From Comamonadaceae bacterium (GTDB taxonomy: Bacteria; Pseudomonadota; Gammaproteobacteria; Burkholderiales; Burkholderiaceae_C), in assembly GCA_947373245.1 (NCBI GenBank), contig CANBWY010000008.1:1-47265 (forward strand): a stretch of DNA of 47,265 nt. Reading direction: 5' to 3'. The first letter of the stretch is position 1. The number at the start of each line of letters is the position of its first letter. Positions 17,177 to 28,887 of this stretch are shown one piece after another. The position numbers were made by a program, and so were the translations under genes. The notes beneath the pieces are model-generated. The model ran no database searches, was not told the DNA's origin, and worked only from the letters and a program-made list of their open reading frames with translations.

Positions 17177-18244
17177 ATGACCTTAAACATCGCCATCATC
17201 GGAGCCGGCATCGCTGGCATCACCGCCGCCCGCACTTTGGCCAACGCTGGCCACCATGTGCAGGTGTTTGAAAAGAGCCGAGGCGCAGGCGGACGCATGT
17301 CCACACGCGACAGCAACTTTGGCACCTTCGACCATGGTGCCCAATACTTCACCGTGCGTGACCCACGCTTTTCATTGGCCATCCAAACCGTGCCTGGCAC
17401 CACCGACATTTGCCGCCCGTGGAGCGCCAACGCCGTGCGCGTGCTCGACCCACTGGGCCATGTGTTTGAAGCCGCCCGCGCCACCAAAGACGCGCACTTT
17501 GTGGCCAAGCCCGGCATGAACGCCTTGGTGCGCCATTGGGCCCAACCCTTGGGCAACGCGGTGACCTACAACACCCAAGTCAACCGGCTCGAACGCGCCG
17601 CTAAGGGCTTGTGGACGGTGCACGCCGTCAACAGCACCTCAGGCAAAGAAGTGGCCCAAAAGCACGCAGGCTTTGACCATGTGTTGCTGGCCATTCCCTC
17701 GGTGCAAGCCGAGAACTTGCTCAAAGCCTCCGGCAAAGAAGCGGCTGCCCCCAAGTGGCTCAAAGCCATGGATGCCGTAGACGTGGCCCCAAGCTGGACT
17801 TTGATGCTGGCCTTCCCCAACGCCACGCAACCCAACTTGCACATTGGCCCACAGTGGAACGCGGCACGCAGCATTCACCACCGCATCGCTTGGTTGGCAC
17901 GCGAGTCGTCCAAGCCGGGTCGCGGCAAGGTGGAACGTTGGACCGTGCAAGCCAGCGCCGCTTGGTCGACCGAACACATCACCGACACCGAAACACGCGT
18001 GAAAGCCAAACTCTTGCGTGCGTTCGCAGAACTCACCGGCATCCGCGCCGAACCTGCGCACGCCCAAGTGCACCGCTGGCTCTACGCCAAAACCATCACA
18101 CCCCTGGGCGTGTCGCACCAATACAACCCAGCCAACGGCTTAGGCACTTGTGGTGACTGGCACTTGGGCCATCGCGTGGAAGACGCGTTTGTGTCAGGCC
18201 TTGAACTCGCTTTGGCTGTTTGCCAATCCGCCAAGCGTTTGTAA
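17177..18244 (+). CDS. FAD/NAD(P)-binding oxidoreductase, renalase-like
   Basis: A 355-residue flavoprotein. The dinucleotide-binding motif IAIIGAGIAGITAARTL is at residues 5-21, followed by VQVFEKSRGAGGRMSTR and FGTFDHGAQYFTVRDPRF, which together typify the renalase/amine-oxidase-like group. The C-terminal GTCGDWHLGHRVEDAFVSGLELA is the usual second FAD contact. Bacterial renalases oxidise off-type dihydro-nicotinamides; whether this one does is not known. It begins 9 bases after the LysR stop, and the gluQ start codon abuts its TAA, so these genes may form one transcript. Confidence 0.85.
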   Translation: MTLNIAIIGAGIAGITAARTLANAGHHVQVFEKSRGAGGRMSTRDSNFGTFDHGAQYFTVRDPRFSLAIQTVPGTTDICRPWSANAVRVLDPLGHVFEAARATKDAHFVAKPGMNALVRHWAQPLGNAVTYNTQVNRLERAAKGLWTVHAVNSTSGKEVAQKHAGFDHVLLAIPSVQAENLLKASGKEAAAPKWLKAMDAVDVAPSWTLMLAFPNATQPNLHIGPQWNAARSIHHRIAWLARESSKPGRGKVERWTVQASAAWSTEHITDTETRVKAKLLRAFAELTGIRAEPAHAQVHRWLYAKTITPLGVSHQYNPANGLGTCGDWHLGHRVEDAFVSGLELALAVCQSAKRL

Positions 18245-19153
18245 TTGCCCTACATCGGTCGATTCGCTCCCTCCCCCACGGGCCCGCTGCATGCGGGCTC
18301 GCTCGTTGCTGCCCTTGCCAGCTGGCTAGACGCACGCGCCCACGGCGGCCAGTGGCTGGTGCGCATCGAAGACGTGGACACCCCGCGCTGCATACCCGGC
18401 GCAGACCATCTCATCTTGCAACAGCTCGCCACCTGCGGCTTGGTGCCTGACGCGCCGGTGATGTGGCAATCGCAACGCGGCGACGCCTACCAAGCCGCGC
18501 TAGACGGTTTGATTGCCAAAGGCTGGGCCTACCCCTGCGGCTGCTCGCGCAAAGAAATTGAAGACGCCCAAGCCTTGATGGGCCACACCCGAGAACGCCA
18601 CCAAGCCGCGGTCTACCCCGGCACCTGCCGCGACGGCTTGAACGGCAAAACCGCACGCGCTTGGCGATTGAATGTGCAGCGTGTGATCGACGATTTACAA
18701 CTTGCCACGCCTTTGACGTGGCAAGACCGCTTGCTTGGAACTCAACAACAAGACGTGGCCCAAGAAGTGGGAGATTTTGTGCTGCGCCGCGCTGATGGCC
18801 TGTGGGCCTACCAACTCGCCGTGGTGGTGGACGACGCCGCACAAGGCATCACCCACATCGTGCGCGGAGCCGACCTGACCGACAACACCGCACGGCAAAT
18901 CGTGTTGCAACGCGCACTGGGCTTGCCCACGCCGAGCTACATGCACACGCCGCTGGTGTTGGGTGAGAACGGGGAAAAACTCAGTAAACAAAACGGGGCG
19001 CAGGCACTGGATGTGACTCAACCACTGCGGACACTGCAACCTGCCGCGCAAGCCTTAGGGCTACCCAAGTTAGCAGTTGGTGCATCTATCCATCAAGCCC
19101 TAGCCACATGGACAAAAGCATGGCCACCGATCCCTCATCTTGTCCCGCGATAA
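18245..19153 (+). CDS. gluQ: Glutamyl-Q tRNA(Asp) synthetase
   Basis: 302 residues. The enzyme activates glutamate and attaches it to queuosine at position 34 of tRNA-Asp. It is a shortened glutamyl-tRNA synthetase without the anticodon-binding domain. The HIGH equivalent is [10 protein letters not shown] (11-20) and the KMSKS equivalent is EKLSKQNG. The zinc ligands are visible: C98, C100, Y124 and C128. The start is a TTG directly after the previous gene's TAA (TAATTG); homology requires the start here, as the next residues are [11 protein letters not shown]. Translational re-initiation is therefore likely. Confidence 0.93.
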   Translation: MPYIGRFAPSPTGPLHAGSLVAALASWLDARAHGGQWLVRIEDVDTPRCIPGADHLILQQLATCGLVPDAPVMWQSQRGDAYQAALDGLIAKGWAYPCGCSRKEIEDAQALMGHTRERHQAAVYPGTCRDGLNGKTARAWRLNVQRVIDDLQLATPLTWQDRLLGTQQQDVAQEVGDFVLRRADGLWAYQLAVVVDDAAQGITHIVRGADLTDNTARQIVLQRALGLPTPSYMHTPLVLGENGEKLSKQNGAQALDVTQPLRTLQPAAQALGLPKLAVGASIHQALATWTKAWPPIPHLVPR

Positions 19154-19181
19154 TCACAGGCTAATTAAAGATTCGCCTGCC

Positions 19182-19922
19182 ATGACAACCGCCGACACGC
19201 CCACCCCCTCAGAAGCCACCAAAACCGACGCGCCCTTCATGCGCGTCATCAAAACCTACGTGTTGCGCGCCGGGCGCATGGGCCCCGGTCAAACGCGTGC
19301 GTTCGATCAATTCGGTCCTCAGTTTTTAGTGCCTTACACGCCTAAGCGTTTGGATGCAGCCGCTGCGTTTGGTCGGACAGCCCCACTGATTTTGGAAATT
19401 GGTTTTGGCATGGGCGACGCCACGGCCAAAATTGCGCACACGCGCCCCGACGACAACTTTTTGTGCTGCGAGGTTCACGCACCGGGCGTGGGCGCGCTGC
19501 TCAAGCGTTGCGGGGAAGAGCACATTGGCAACATCCGCATCGTGCAGCACGACGCGGTCGAAGTGATGGACCACATGCTGGGCGAGAACAGCCTAGACGG
19601 CGTGCACATCTTTTTCCCAGACCCTTGGCACAAGAGCCGCCACCACAAACGCCGCTTGATTCAAAGCGCGTTTGTGAACCGCTTGGCGCGTCACATCAAA
19701 CCCGGCGGCTACTTGCACTTGGCGACCGATTGGGAGCCGTATGCCGAACAAATGATGCACGTGGTGTCTGCCGAGCCGTTGTTGAAAAACACAGCCGCGT
19801 CAACCGAAGCAAACCCCAGTGGCTTTGCCGAAAAGCCCGCCTACCGTCCCCTCACCAAGTTTGAAAACCGGGGCTTGAAGCTGGGCCACGGCGTGTGGGA
19901 TTTGGTGTTCACCAAGATCTAA
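19182..19922 (+). CDS. trmB: tRNA (guanine-N7-)-methyltransferase
   Basis: 246 residues from the ATG at 19182. It methylates N7 of G46 in the variable loop of tRNAs with S-adenosylmethionine. The SAM-binding motif is [13 protein letters not shown] at about 71-83, and [16 protein letters not shown] holds the family catalytic PDPW motif. The N-terminal 20 residues are low-complexity Thr/Pro/Asp. It follows gluQ by 28 bases, grouping it with two other tRNA/RNA modification genes. Confidence 0.95.
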   Translation: MTTADTPTPSEATKTDAPFMRVIKTYVLRAGRMGPGQTRAFDQFGPQFLVPYTPKRLDAAAAFGRTAPLILEIGFGMGDATAKIAHTRPDDNFLCCEVHAPGVGALLKRCGEEHIGNIRIVQHDAVEVMDHMLGENSLDGVHIFFPDPWHKSRHHKRRLIQSAFVNRLARHIKPGGYLHLATDWEPYAEQMMHVVSAEPLLKNTAASTEANPSGFAEKPAYRPLTKFENRGLKLGHGVWDLVFTKI

Positions 19923-19936
19923 GGCGTCAGACGCAC

Positions 19937-20833
19937 ATGCACATTCCAACGCGCAACGGCGTAGGCCCGAGCCGCGTGACGCTACCGGCGGGGCCTTGGC
20001 CTACCGTGTTGGATTTTTTGTTGGAACGCATGCCCGACATCTCGCGCGACGAGTGGCTGAATCGCTTTGACGACCAGCTGGTGCTGGATGAATCCGCGCA
20101 GCCCGTCAAAGCCACGCAGACCTACACGCCACGCACCAAGCTCTACTACTACCGCCACATTGCCAATGAGCCGGTGCTGCCCGAGAAGGCGAGCATCGTG
20201 TTTGAAGATGAGCACTTGCTGGTGGCAGACAAACCGCACTTCATGCCCGTCACGCCCGCTGGTCGTTATGTGCAGCAAAGTTTGCTGGTGCAACTCAAGC
20301 ACTTGACGGGCAATGACGACCTCGTGCCCCTGCACCGCATCGACCGCGAAACTGCTGGCCTCGTGATGTTTGGCAAACGCTTGTCTGACCGCGATGCGTA
20401 CCACGCGCTGTTTCGTGACAAAGAAATGCACAAGGTGTACGAAGCAGTGGCAGCGTACAACCCCGCGCTTGAACTGCCACGTGTACACACCAGCCGCCTG
20501 CAACCCGACGTGCTTTTTTTCAGAACCCAAGAAGTGCCGGGTGAACCCAACAGCGAAACACGCATCCGCCTGCTCAAAAAAGAAGGTCTGCGTGCGCTGT
20601 ACGAGCTTGAGCCCGTGAGCGGCAAACGCCATCAACTGCGCGTGCACATGATGGCGCTGGGCCTGCCACTTGAGAGCGACCAGTTTTACCCCACGGTGTT
20701 GCGCGGGCCGGATGCAGAAGAAGACTTCAGCAACCCGTTACAACTGTTGGCGAAAAGCGTGGCCTTCACCGACCCCATCACAGGTGAGGCCCGTGCGTTT
20801 CACAGTGCGCTGCGTTTGAGCATCACACTGTGA
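19937..20833 (+). CDS. RluA-family pseudouridine synthase
   Basis: 298 residues from the ATG at 19937. It isomerises uridine to pseudouridine in rRNA or tRNA. The catalytic motif HRIDRETAGLVMF carries the essential Asp136, and KRHQLRVHM is the conserved motif III. An S4 domain is not obvious, and the subfamily (RluA, RluC, RluD or TruC-like) cannot be fixed. It starts 14 bases after trmB and ends 9 bases before the convergent transglutaminase gene. Confidence 0.88.
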   Translation: MHIPTRNGVGPSRVTLPAGPWPTVLDFLLERMPDISRDEWLNRFDDQLVLDESAQPVKATQTYTPRTKLYYYRHIANEPVLPEKASIVFEDEHLLVADKPHFMPVTPAGRYVQQSLLVQLKHLTGNDDLVPLHRIDRETAGLVMFGKRLSDRDAYHALFRDKEMHKVYEAVAAYNPALELPRVHTSRLQPDVLFFRTQEVPGEPNSETRIRLLKKEGLRALYELEPVSGKRHQLRVHMMALGLPLESDQFYPTVLRGPDAEEDFSNPLQLLAKSVAFTDPITGEARAFHSALRLSITL

Positions 20834-20842
20834 ACGCCCCCA

Positions 20843-21970
20843 TCAGGCTTTGATTTCGCGCGCCGTGATTTGGTACTTGAAGGTGTCAGGCGCGTAAGAG
20901 TCTGCGCGGCCTTCGGCAGTTTCAGCCACGGGGTACATCAAGAAGCCCAAGCGGTCTTCTTTGCTACCGGGCAAGGCCACATCGTGCGCCGTGTTCCAGC
21001 CCAACCAGTTGCCTTCCCAGCCGCCGAACAAGCGGTTGTAGACGGGTTGCACCACGGCGTTGTCGGTGCGCTTGATCCACTCAGGCGTTTCTAGGCGCAT
21101 CACTTTGGCCACGTCGGCGGGGTCCATTGCCACCCAACCGTGGGCTTGCAAATACACCTCGGCGCGGCAGTGCTGTGCACCTTTCAAGCTGGCGGGATTG
21201 CCCGACAACTCTTTGTAACCAAAGGCCGAGGGCACCAAACGGATGCCATACACATCGCGTGCGGGTACGCCGACCGAGCGGCATAGGCCCACAAACAAAG
21301 CGTTGATGTCTGCGCACTTGCCGCCTAAGTTGCCAGTCTCCAACATGGTTTTGATATCGCCTTCGCCGCAACCACGGACCTTGGGTTCACGCCAAGCGTT
21401 GGCCACGACCCAGTCGTAAATGGCGCGTGCCTTTTGGGCATCGGTCTTTGCACCTTGTGTGGCGTTGAGGGCCGTGGTGCGCACGATGCCATCGGTGGGC
21501 AACAAATGCGTGGCACGGGTGTAGTAATGCAAAGTGCCTGCGTCTTCGCGGGTGAACGCTTGGGTGCTGGGCTTGCTAATGTCCACCGCGCGGTTTTGGG
21601 TTTGCACGCGTGTGGTGAGTTCGACAAACGGGGTCGCACCGGCGGCGAACTCGGTGTAGAGCATACGCACGCCTTGTTCGCCATCGCTGGTCATGCGTGA
21701 CGCGCCGTTGCTGCTGAAATGGCTCTCCAACGAACGCTGCCAATCGGAGTTGATGCTGGGCACAGGGAGCCACACGCGCGCCATATTTTGTGGCTGGGCC
21801 AAGTCGACGCGGGTGGTGACTTCAAACGTGCGCCATTGACCCGCTTCGGGTTCGAATCGACGCGCAGCGGCTGTGTTGGTGGATGTTTGGGCCAGCGCAA
21901 AGCGAGGCAAACCTGTGAGGGCGCACGCAGCTGCGGCACCCTTGAGAAGGGAACGACGCACGAGAGTCAT
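20843..21970 (-). CDS. Tat-exported transglutaminase-like protein
   Basis: 375 residues from the ATG at 21970. The N-terminus MTLVRRSLLKGAAAACALTG has a twin-arginine motif and ends in a signal peptidase site ALAQ, predicting export to the periplasm in folded form. The transglutaminase-like core follows: the catalytic Cys is in LGGKCADINALFVGLC (about 219), the His in HCRAEVYLQAHGW, and the Asp in DPADV. Such bacterial domains are usually peptidases or amidases rather than crosslinkers. The substrate is unknown. It is separate from the TlpA gene upstream by 132 bases. Confidence 0.85.
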   Translation of the reverse strand: MTLVRRSLLKGAAAACALTGLPRFALAQTSTNTAAARRFEPEAGQWRTFEVTTRVDLAQPQNMARVWLPVPSINSDWQRSLESHFSSNGASRMTSDGEQGVRMLYTEFAAGATPFVELTTRVQTQNRAVDISKPSTQAFTREDAGTLHYYTRATHLLPTDGIVRTTALNATQGAKTDAQKARAIYDWVVANAWREPKVRGCGEGDIKTMLETGNLGGKCADINALFVGLCRSVGVPARDVYGIRLVPSAFGYKELSGNPASLKGAQHCRAEVYLQAHGWVAMDPADVAKVMRLETPEWIKRTDNAVVQPVYNRLFGGWEGNWLGWNTAHDVALPGSKEDRLGFLMYPVAETAEGRADSYAPDTFKYQITAREIKA

Positions 21971-22102
21971 GAAAGAGAGCTCCGAATAGGGATGAAGACC
22001 TGTCGGCACATAAGAGGCACTAAATACCGTTGAGATTCACAACAGTCCGCGCCAATGCCCCGAAGGCAGGTCACCCGCGCGAGTTGCGCTAGGGTGTACG
22101 AA

Positions 22103-22644
22103 TTATCGCTTGAGTGCTTGAGCAGGTTCGACGGGCAGCACAGAGACGCTGCTGCTGCGGGTCTCGCTCAGCCACGCATTGGCTTGCGCGCCACTCCAAT
22201 CGGCATCGCCCACCACGCGCCAGCGGGCTTGGCCGTTGGTTGCGATGAGGATGGTGGTGGGATACACCGTCACGCCCCAGCGTTTGGCGAGTTCACCTTT
22301 GGCGTCAGAGATGACAGGAAATGTCATGCCCGTGCTTTGCATGTAGCGCGCAGCGCGTGCCGCAGGCTCACGCACGTTGATGGTGAGCACCACGGTTTGG
22401 CTGTCGCTGATGTCGTGCAGCGTTTGCAATGTGGGCAGCTCGTCTTTGCACGGCGCGCACCACGTGGCCCAAAAGTTCAGCACCACCACTTTGCCAGCCA
22501 ACTCGGCTGCGCCCCAGTGTTTGCCTTGCAAATCAGCCGCTTCGAGCTTGGGCGTTGACGTGTTGGCAGGCCAGCGCGTTTTGTCGAACTGCGCGCACGC
22601 AGTGAGCGTGACCACGCTCAATGCCAAGCCCACAAAAAAGCGCA

Positions 22645-22645
<1 letters not shown>
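22103..22645 (-). CDS. TlpA-family thioredoxin-like lipoprotein
   Basis: 180 residues. A lipoprotein signal MRFFVGLALSVVTLTAC ends in a lipobox-type Cys. The redox motif WCAPC at about 65-69 in VVVLNFWATWCAPCKDELP marks a TlpA/ResA-type periplasmic thiol-disulfide reductase, used in cytochrome c maturation or cysteine reduction. The ATG at 22645 overlaps the alaS TGA by 1 base (TGATG). The preceding TTG in the same frame is unnecessary. Coupling to alaS is likely. Confidence 0.88.
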
Positions 22646-25269
<2,624 letters not shown>

Positions 25270-25358
25270 TTTTGAATTATAAGTTTCGGTGTCACCGCAG
25301 AGTCATCAAGGGTGCCTAGGCAGCGTTATGCTTAATGGATTGAATTTGGAGCCCCCTC

Positions 25359-26837
25359 ATGGACATGCAAACATCACCGCTTTCTTTGCTCAACGACCCC
25401 ACTCTGCTCAAAACCGATGCCTTGATCAACGGCCAGTGGGTCAAAGGCGCCAGCCGTTTCGATGTGCATGACCCCGCCACCGGCAAAAAACTGGCCGATG
25501 TGGCCAACCTAGGACTCGCTGACGCTGCCGCAGCGATTGATGCAGCCAACGCAGCTTGGGGCCCATGGCGCAAAAAAACAGCCAAAGAGCGAAGCATCCT
25601 TTTGCGCAAATGGTTTGATTTGCTGATGGCCAATCAAGAAGATTTGGGCCGCATCATGACCGCAGAACAAGGCAAACCACTGGCGGAAGCCAAGGGCGAA
25701 GTGGCCTACGCCGCGAGCTTTGTGGAGTGGTTTGCAGAGGAGGCCAAGCGCGTCAACGGCGAAACCCTGCCTCAGTTTGACAACAACCGCCGCTTGGTGG
25801 TGTTGAAGCAACCCATCGGCGTGTGCGCAGCCATCACACCGTGGAACTTCCCGCTGGCCATGATTACCCGCAAAGTCGCGCCAGCCTTGGCTGCCGGATG
25901 TCCTGTGGTGATCAAACCTGCCGAGCTGACGCCCCTGACCGCCTTGGCGGCAGCGGAGCTGGCCATTCGCGCAGGCATTCCTGCCGGCGTTTTGAACCTG
26001 CTCACCGCCGACAGCGACAACAGCATTGCCATTGGCAAAGTCATTTGCGCCAGTGACACCGTGCGCCACCTCAGCTTCACCGGCTCCACCGAAGTGGGTC
26101 GCATCTTGATGGCGCAGTCGGCACCCAGCGTTAAAAAGCTGGGTCTGGAGTTGGGCGGCAACGCCCCCTTCATCGTGTTTGACGACGCCGACATTGACAG
26201 CGCCGTGGAAGGTGCATTGGCCAGCAAATACCGTAATGCCGGCCAAACTTGCGTCTGCGCCAACCGTTTTTATGTGCAAGATGCGGTGTACGACGAATTT
26301 GTTCAAAAGTTTGCCGCCAAAGTCAAGCTGCTCAAAGTCGGTAACGGTTTTGACGATGGCGTGGTGCAAGGCCCTCTGATTGAAGATGCAGCCGTTGAAA
26401 AAGTTGAACGCCATGTGCAAGATGCCCTCTCCAAAGGCGGCAAGTTGATGACGGGCGGCCACAAATTAGACGGTCAATTCTTTGAACCCACGGTGATCGC
26501 CGAAGCACGCGCCGACATGCTGTGCGCCCGCGAAGAAACTTTTGGTCCCTTTGCCCCCGTATTCCGCTTCAAACATGAGCAAGAAGCGATCGATGCCGCC
26601 AACAACACCGAGTTCGGCTTGGCCAGCTACTTTTACAGCCGCGACGTAGGCCGTATCTACCGCGTCAGCGAAGCACTGGAATACGGCATGGTGGGCATCA
26701 ACGTGGGCATCATTGCCACCGAACATGTGCCCTTTGGCGGCGTCAAGCAATCCGGCTTGGGCCGCGAAGGCTCCAGCCATGGCATGGACGAGTACTTAGA
26801 AATGAAATACCTTTGTATTGGCGATATCAACAAATAA
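25359..26837 (+). CDS. gabD: NAD(P)-dependent succinate-semialdehyde dehydrogenase
   Basis: 492 residues of the aldehyde dehydrogenase superfamily, closest in pattern to GabD, which oxidises succinate semialdehyde to succinate in GABA breakdown. The general base is in LELGGNAPFIVF (Glu near 263) and the nucleophile in NAGQTCVCANRF (Cys near 297). The N-terminal TDALINGQWVKG and C-terminal FGGVKQSGLGREGSSHGMDEY are typical of GabD. No aminotransferase gene lies beside it. Related semialdehydes such as glutarate semialdehyde are possible substrates. Confidence 0.9.
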   Translation: MDMQTSPLSLLNDPTLLKTDALINGQWVKGASRFDVHDPATGKKLADVANLGLADAAAAIDAANAAWGPWRKKTAKERSILLRKWFDLLMANQEDLGRIMTAEQGKPLAEAKGEVAYAASFVEWFAEEAKRVNGETLPQFDNNRRLVVLKQPIGVCAAITPWNFPLAMITRKVAPALAAGCPVVIKPAELTPLTALAAAELAIRAGIPAGVLNLLTADSDNSIAIGKVICASDTVRHLSFTGSTEVGRILMAQSAPSVKKLGLELGGNAPFIVFDDADIDSAVEGALASKYRNAGQTCVCANRFYVQDAVYDEFVQKFAAKVKLLKVGNGFDDGVVQGPLIEDAAVEKVERHVQDALSKGGKLMTGGHKLDGQFFEPTVIAEARADMLCAREETFGPFAPVFRFKHEQEAIDAANNTEFGLASYFYSRDVGRIYRVSEALEYGMVGINVGIIATEHVPFGGVKQSGLGREGSSHGMDEYLEMKYLCIGDINK

Positions 26838-26938
26838 AGCAGAACTAACAAGGGTAAGTGGTATCACTAATTTTTCAATAAAAATGATGTATACAATTTG
26901 GCATTCACTTACGAATGTAAGAAAAGGCATACCCGATC

Positions 26939-27286
26939 ATGGACTCGAAAAAAATCTACTTGCGCTTCCTTAACCTGATTCACGCCTTAGATGGCAATGA
27001 AACATCGCCGTCCATGGATTTAGATGCCAAAAAACTGCTTGAAGTGATTGCAGTGCGTCATGCCCAAGAAAAACCGTTGACCGTCACCGACGCGATGGCC
27101 TTGAACTCCATCGCCTCACCCGCCACGATTCACCGCAAGTTAGACCAATTGCGCGATTTGGGTCTGATTGACACCGTGTTCGAAGGTAAAAACCGCCGCA
27201 CCAAATACTTGGTACCCACGCAAGCTGCACAAGAGTATTTCGGTCAAGTCGGCCAAGTGATGCAGCAAGCCCTCGCGCAAGCCTAA
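26939..27286 (+). CDS. Winged-helix DNA-binding regulator (MarR-like)
   Basis: 115 residues. The core TVTDAMALNSIASPATIHRKLDQLRDLGLI followed by the wing EGKNRRTKYLVPT is a clear winged helix-turn-helix; it is short and lacks the extended MarR dimer helices. A small hairpin CTTAC-GAAT-GTAAG (26908-26921) sits just before the start and may be its own operator. It stands alone after gabD. Target and ligand are unknown. Confidence 0.7.
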   Translation: MDSKKIYLRFLNLIHALDGNETSPSMDLDAKKLLEVIAVRHAQEKPLTVTDAMALNSIASPATIHRKLDQLRDLGLIDTVFEGKNRRTKYLVPTQAAQEYFGQVGQVMQQALAQA

Positions 27287-27309
27287 ACGCGCCCCAAGCT
27301 CACACCAAG

Positions 27310-27336
27310 ACAGCATCCCTAGCGGATGCTGTTTTC
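27310..27336. terminator. Hairpin between convergent genes
   Basis: ACAGCATCC (27310-27318) pairs with GGATGCTGT (27324-27332) around a five-base loop and is followed by TTTT on the plus strand. It ends the winged-helix gene and overlaps the stop codon of the convergent small gene, so it may serve both. Confidence 0.6.
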
Positions 27337-27582
27337 ACATCTTTTTTTGATTTTGTCGGTACTGATACGGCGGCAGTATTTGACGTCGTTTTCGACTTTA
27401 CCCATACACAAATTAAGCAAATCACTGCTGCCAATCTTTTGGCATTGCGACTTATCGTTGTTCGTTGTTGCGCGGCAATAGCTGGCCTTGTCTTTGTCCT
27501 TGATGTCATCACAACTTTGTGCACACACCAGCAGTGGGAATAACGCCACCAAGCAAATGTAAATTCTGCTCATTTTTTTCAT
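27319..27582 (-). CDS. Small Cys-rich exported protein
   Basis: 87 residues from the ATG at 27582 (an ATG at 27573 is the alternative). A signal peptide (SRIYICLVALFPLLVCAQ) is followed by a mature part with six cysteines spaced fairly regularly and an internal near-repeat of the form DKxxYCR...DKxxC. It is probably periplasmic or secreted with disulfides. I do not recognise a named family. The gene is AT-richer than the core and lies between the winged-helix gene and tRNA-Gly. Confidence 0.6.
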   Translation of the reverse strand: MKKMSRIYICLVALFPLLVCAQSCDDIKDKDKASYCRATTNNDKSQCQKIGSSDLLNLCMGKVENDVKYCRRISTDKIKKRCENSIR

Positions 27583-27654
27583 ATCGTACGTTTTCTGTGG
27601 CAATGAGTAGGCCGCGAGTTTAGTTGACTCTTGGATACAATCCCACATATCAAT

Positions 27655-27725
27655 GCGGGTGTCGTTCAATGGTAGGACTTTTGCTTCCCAAGCAAATAAC
27701 GTGGGTTCGATCCCCATCACCCGCT
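27655..27725 (+). tRNA. tRNA-Gly (CCC anticodon)
   Basis: The acceptor stem GCGGGTG pairs with CACCCGC. The D-arm is TCGTTCAATGGTAGGAC, the anticodon loop TTCCCAA has CCC, and the T-arm contains GGGTTCGATCCCC. The 3' CCA is not encoded (CAA follows the discriminator T). The last part of this gene is repeated imperfectly about 1.1 kb downstream. Confidence 0.94.
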
Positions 27726-27730
27726 CAAAA
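27709..27730 (+). repeat. att-like repeat, copy 1 (3' end of tRNA-Gly)
   Basis: GATCCCCATCAC, then CCG, then CTCAAAA at the tRNA 3' end matches GATCTCCATCAC-AG-CTCAAAA at 28817-28837, with one substitution, then CCG replaced by AG. tRNA 3' ends are frequent sites for tyrosine-integrase islands. Confidence 0.4.
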
Positions 27731-27854
27731 AATTTCTCTCAGTGGCTTAGCTATTGGCGCATCTAACAGCGCCAGCTACTTTTCTGCCACCTCAAACGCA
27801 ACACATATTCCAGCGGCAATAGAGTCCACAAATTTACTAATATTCAGCGAATGG

Positions 27855-28118
27855 TTAGCGCCTCGTTTGTCGTTGATCCGCAAGTTCTACTTCGACTAGC
27901 TTCACCATTGAACTAGGGGTGACTTTGAGTGCATAGGCTAACTTGAACACCGTTGAAATGGTCGGTTGGTACCGCCCTAGCTCCATTAGCGACACATAGT
28001 TTCGTTGTAGCTCAGATTCGAAACCTAAAGTCTCTTGTGACATATCCGCATTTTTGCGAAGCCGCCTAAGGACACGTCCAAAAGCTTCTTGGAAATGTCG
28101 GGTTGTATTTCCTTGCAT
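27855..28118 (-). CDS. XRE-family helix-turn-helix protein
   Basis: 87 residues. The helix-turn-helix RLRKNADMSQETLGFESELQRNYVSLMELGRYQPTISTVFKLAYAL (about residues 19-64, quoted in part as motif MSQETLGF...NYVSLMELG) is the Cro/CI-type domain. There is little besides it. It is divergent from a membrane protein gene in an AT-rich 1.1-kb islet next to tRNA-Gly and may control it. Confidence 0.8.
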   Translation of the reverse strand: MQGNTTRHFQEAFGRVLRRLRKNADMSQETLGFESELQRNYVSLMELGRYQPTISTVFKLAYALKVTPSSMVKLVEVELADQRQTRR

Positions 28119-28253
28119 ATTGAGATGAATGTCGCAATTCCACTCTTACAAGTCTTCACCATATACTATGCAAATGAATTATTGTTTTGAAATTAGGCAC
28201 GTTATCTGCTTGCAAGAAACAAGATTTTGAAGTTGTTCCATTGGAACAAAAAA

Positions 28254-28802
28254 ATGCCATACAAAATGAACACTAAATCACGTAAGTGGGTCACATACGC
28301 TCTTTGCAGTGTTGCAATATTGAGCATCGGCGTTAGTGTTGTGTATTACTCACTTGGTACAAATTGCCAGCTTTTGAACGAAAGCAATGTGATTGCAGTG
28401 ACTTCAGCCGCATGTTTTCTATGGATTACCCAGACAAACTCACACATGTCGAAGAATGCCTTAAAGACCAGTGGTCTTTTTGACTTTGAGCTGATAGAAG
28501 AAATCGTTGCAGACACGCTGCTTTACAGGCCAGAGACGGGTGATTTTGACGTCTTGGGAGCCTTGTGCAGATCTACAGGCGGTATCCGGTTTGTTGTTGA
28601 TGGAAAGATTTACATTGCAATAGACAACGAATCCATTGAATCTGTTGCTTGCAATGCTGTCTCAACTTTGGGTGTGCCAAATTGGAAATACCTTGGATTA
28701 AAGGCATTGACGTTCAAACTAAATGCACCGCTTGTGGGCGTTAACTTTTTTGTGCCTGAATCTGTTGCATCTTCTTGGAAAGATCATTTTGATATCGGTT
28801 GA
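28254..28802 (+). CDS. Uncharacterised membrane protein
   Basis: 182 residues from the ATG at 28254; a further ATG is at 28266 and a TTG at 28227. Two transmembrane helices follow a basic start: about residues 14-32 (YALCSVAILSIGVSVVYYS) and about 45-58. The rest (FDFELIEEIVADTLLYRPETGDFD onward) looks like a soluble alpha/beta domain on one side of the membrane. I recognise no family. The codon use and AT content differ from the core, suggesting recent acquisition together with the divergent XRE gene. Confidence 0.55.
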   Translation: MPYKMNTKSRKWVTYALCSVAILSIGVSVVYYSLGTNCQLLNESNVIAVTSAACFLWITQTNSHMSKNALKTSGLFDFELIEEIVADTLLYRPETGDFDVLGALCRSTGGIRFVVDGKIYIAIDNESIESVACNAVSTLGVPNWKYLGLKALTFKLNAPLVGVNFFVPESVASSWKDHFDIG

Positions 28803-28816
28803 TTAGCTTTGGTCGG

Positions 28817-28837
28817 GATCTCCATCACAGCTCAAAA
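28817..28837 (+). repeat. att-like repeat, copy 2
   Basis: GATCTCCATCACAGCTCAAAA resembles the 3' end of tRNA-Gly (27709-27730). It lies just after the uncharacterised membrane protein and just before the scoB terminator, where the GC-richer core resumes. Confidence 0.4.
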
Positions 28838-28840
28838 TAA

Positions 28841-28866
28841 AAAAGCCGCTCACACGAGCGGCTTTG
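28841..28866 (-). terminator. Rho-independent terminator after scoB
   Basis: AAAGCCGCTC pairs with GAGCGGCTTT around ACAC. On the minus strand it ends in a T run, 22 bases after the scoB stop. Confidence 0.85.
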
Positions 28867-28887
28867 TCGTTGGGCTGGGCGATCTGC

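Noticed and set aside
25509-26462. 317-codon minus-strand frame inside gabD
   Set aside because: Mirror frame of gabD with no recognisable domain.
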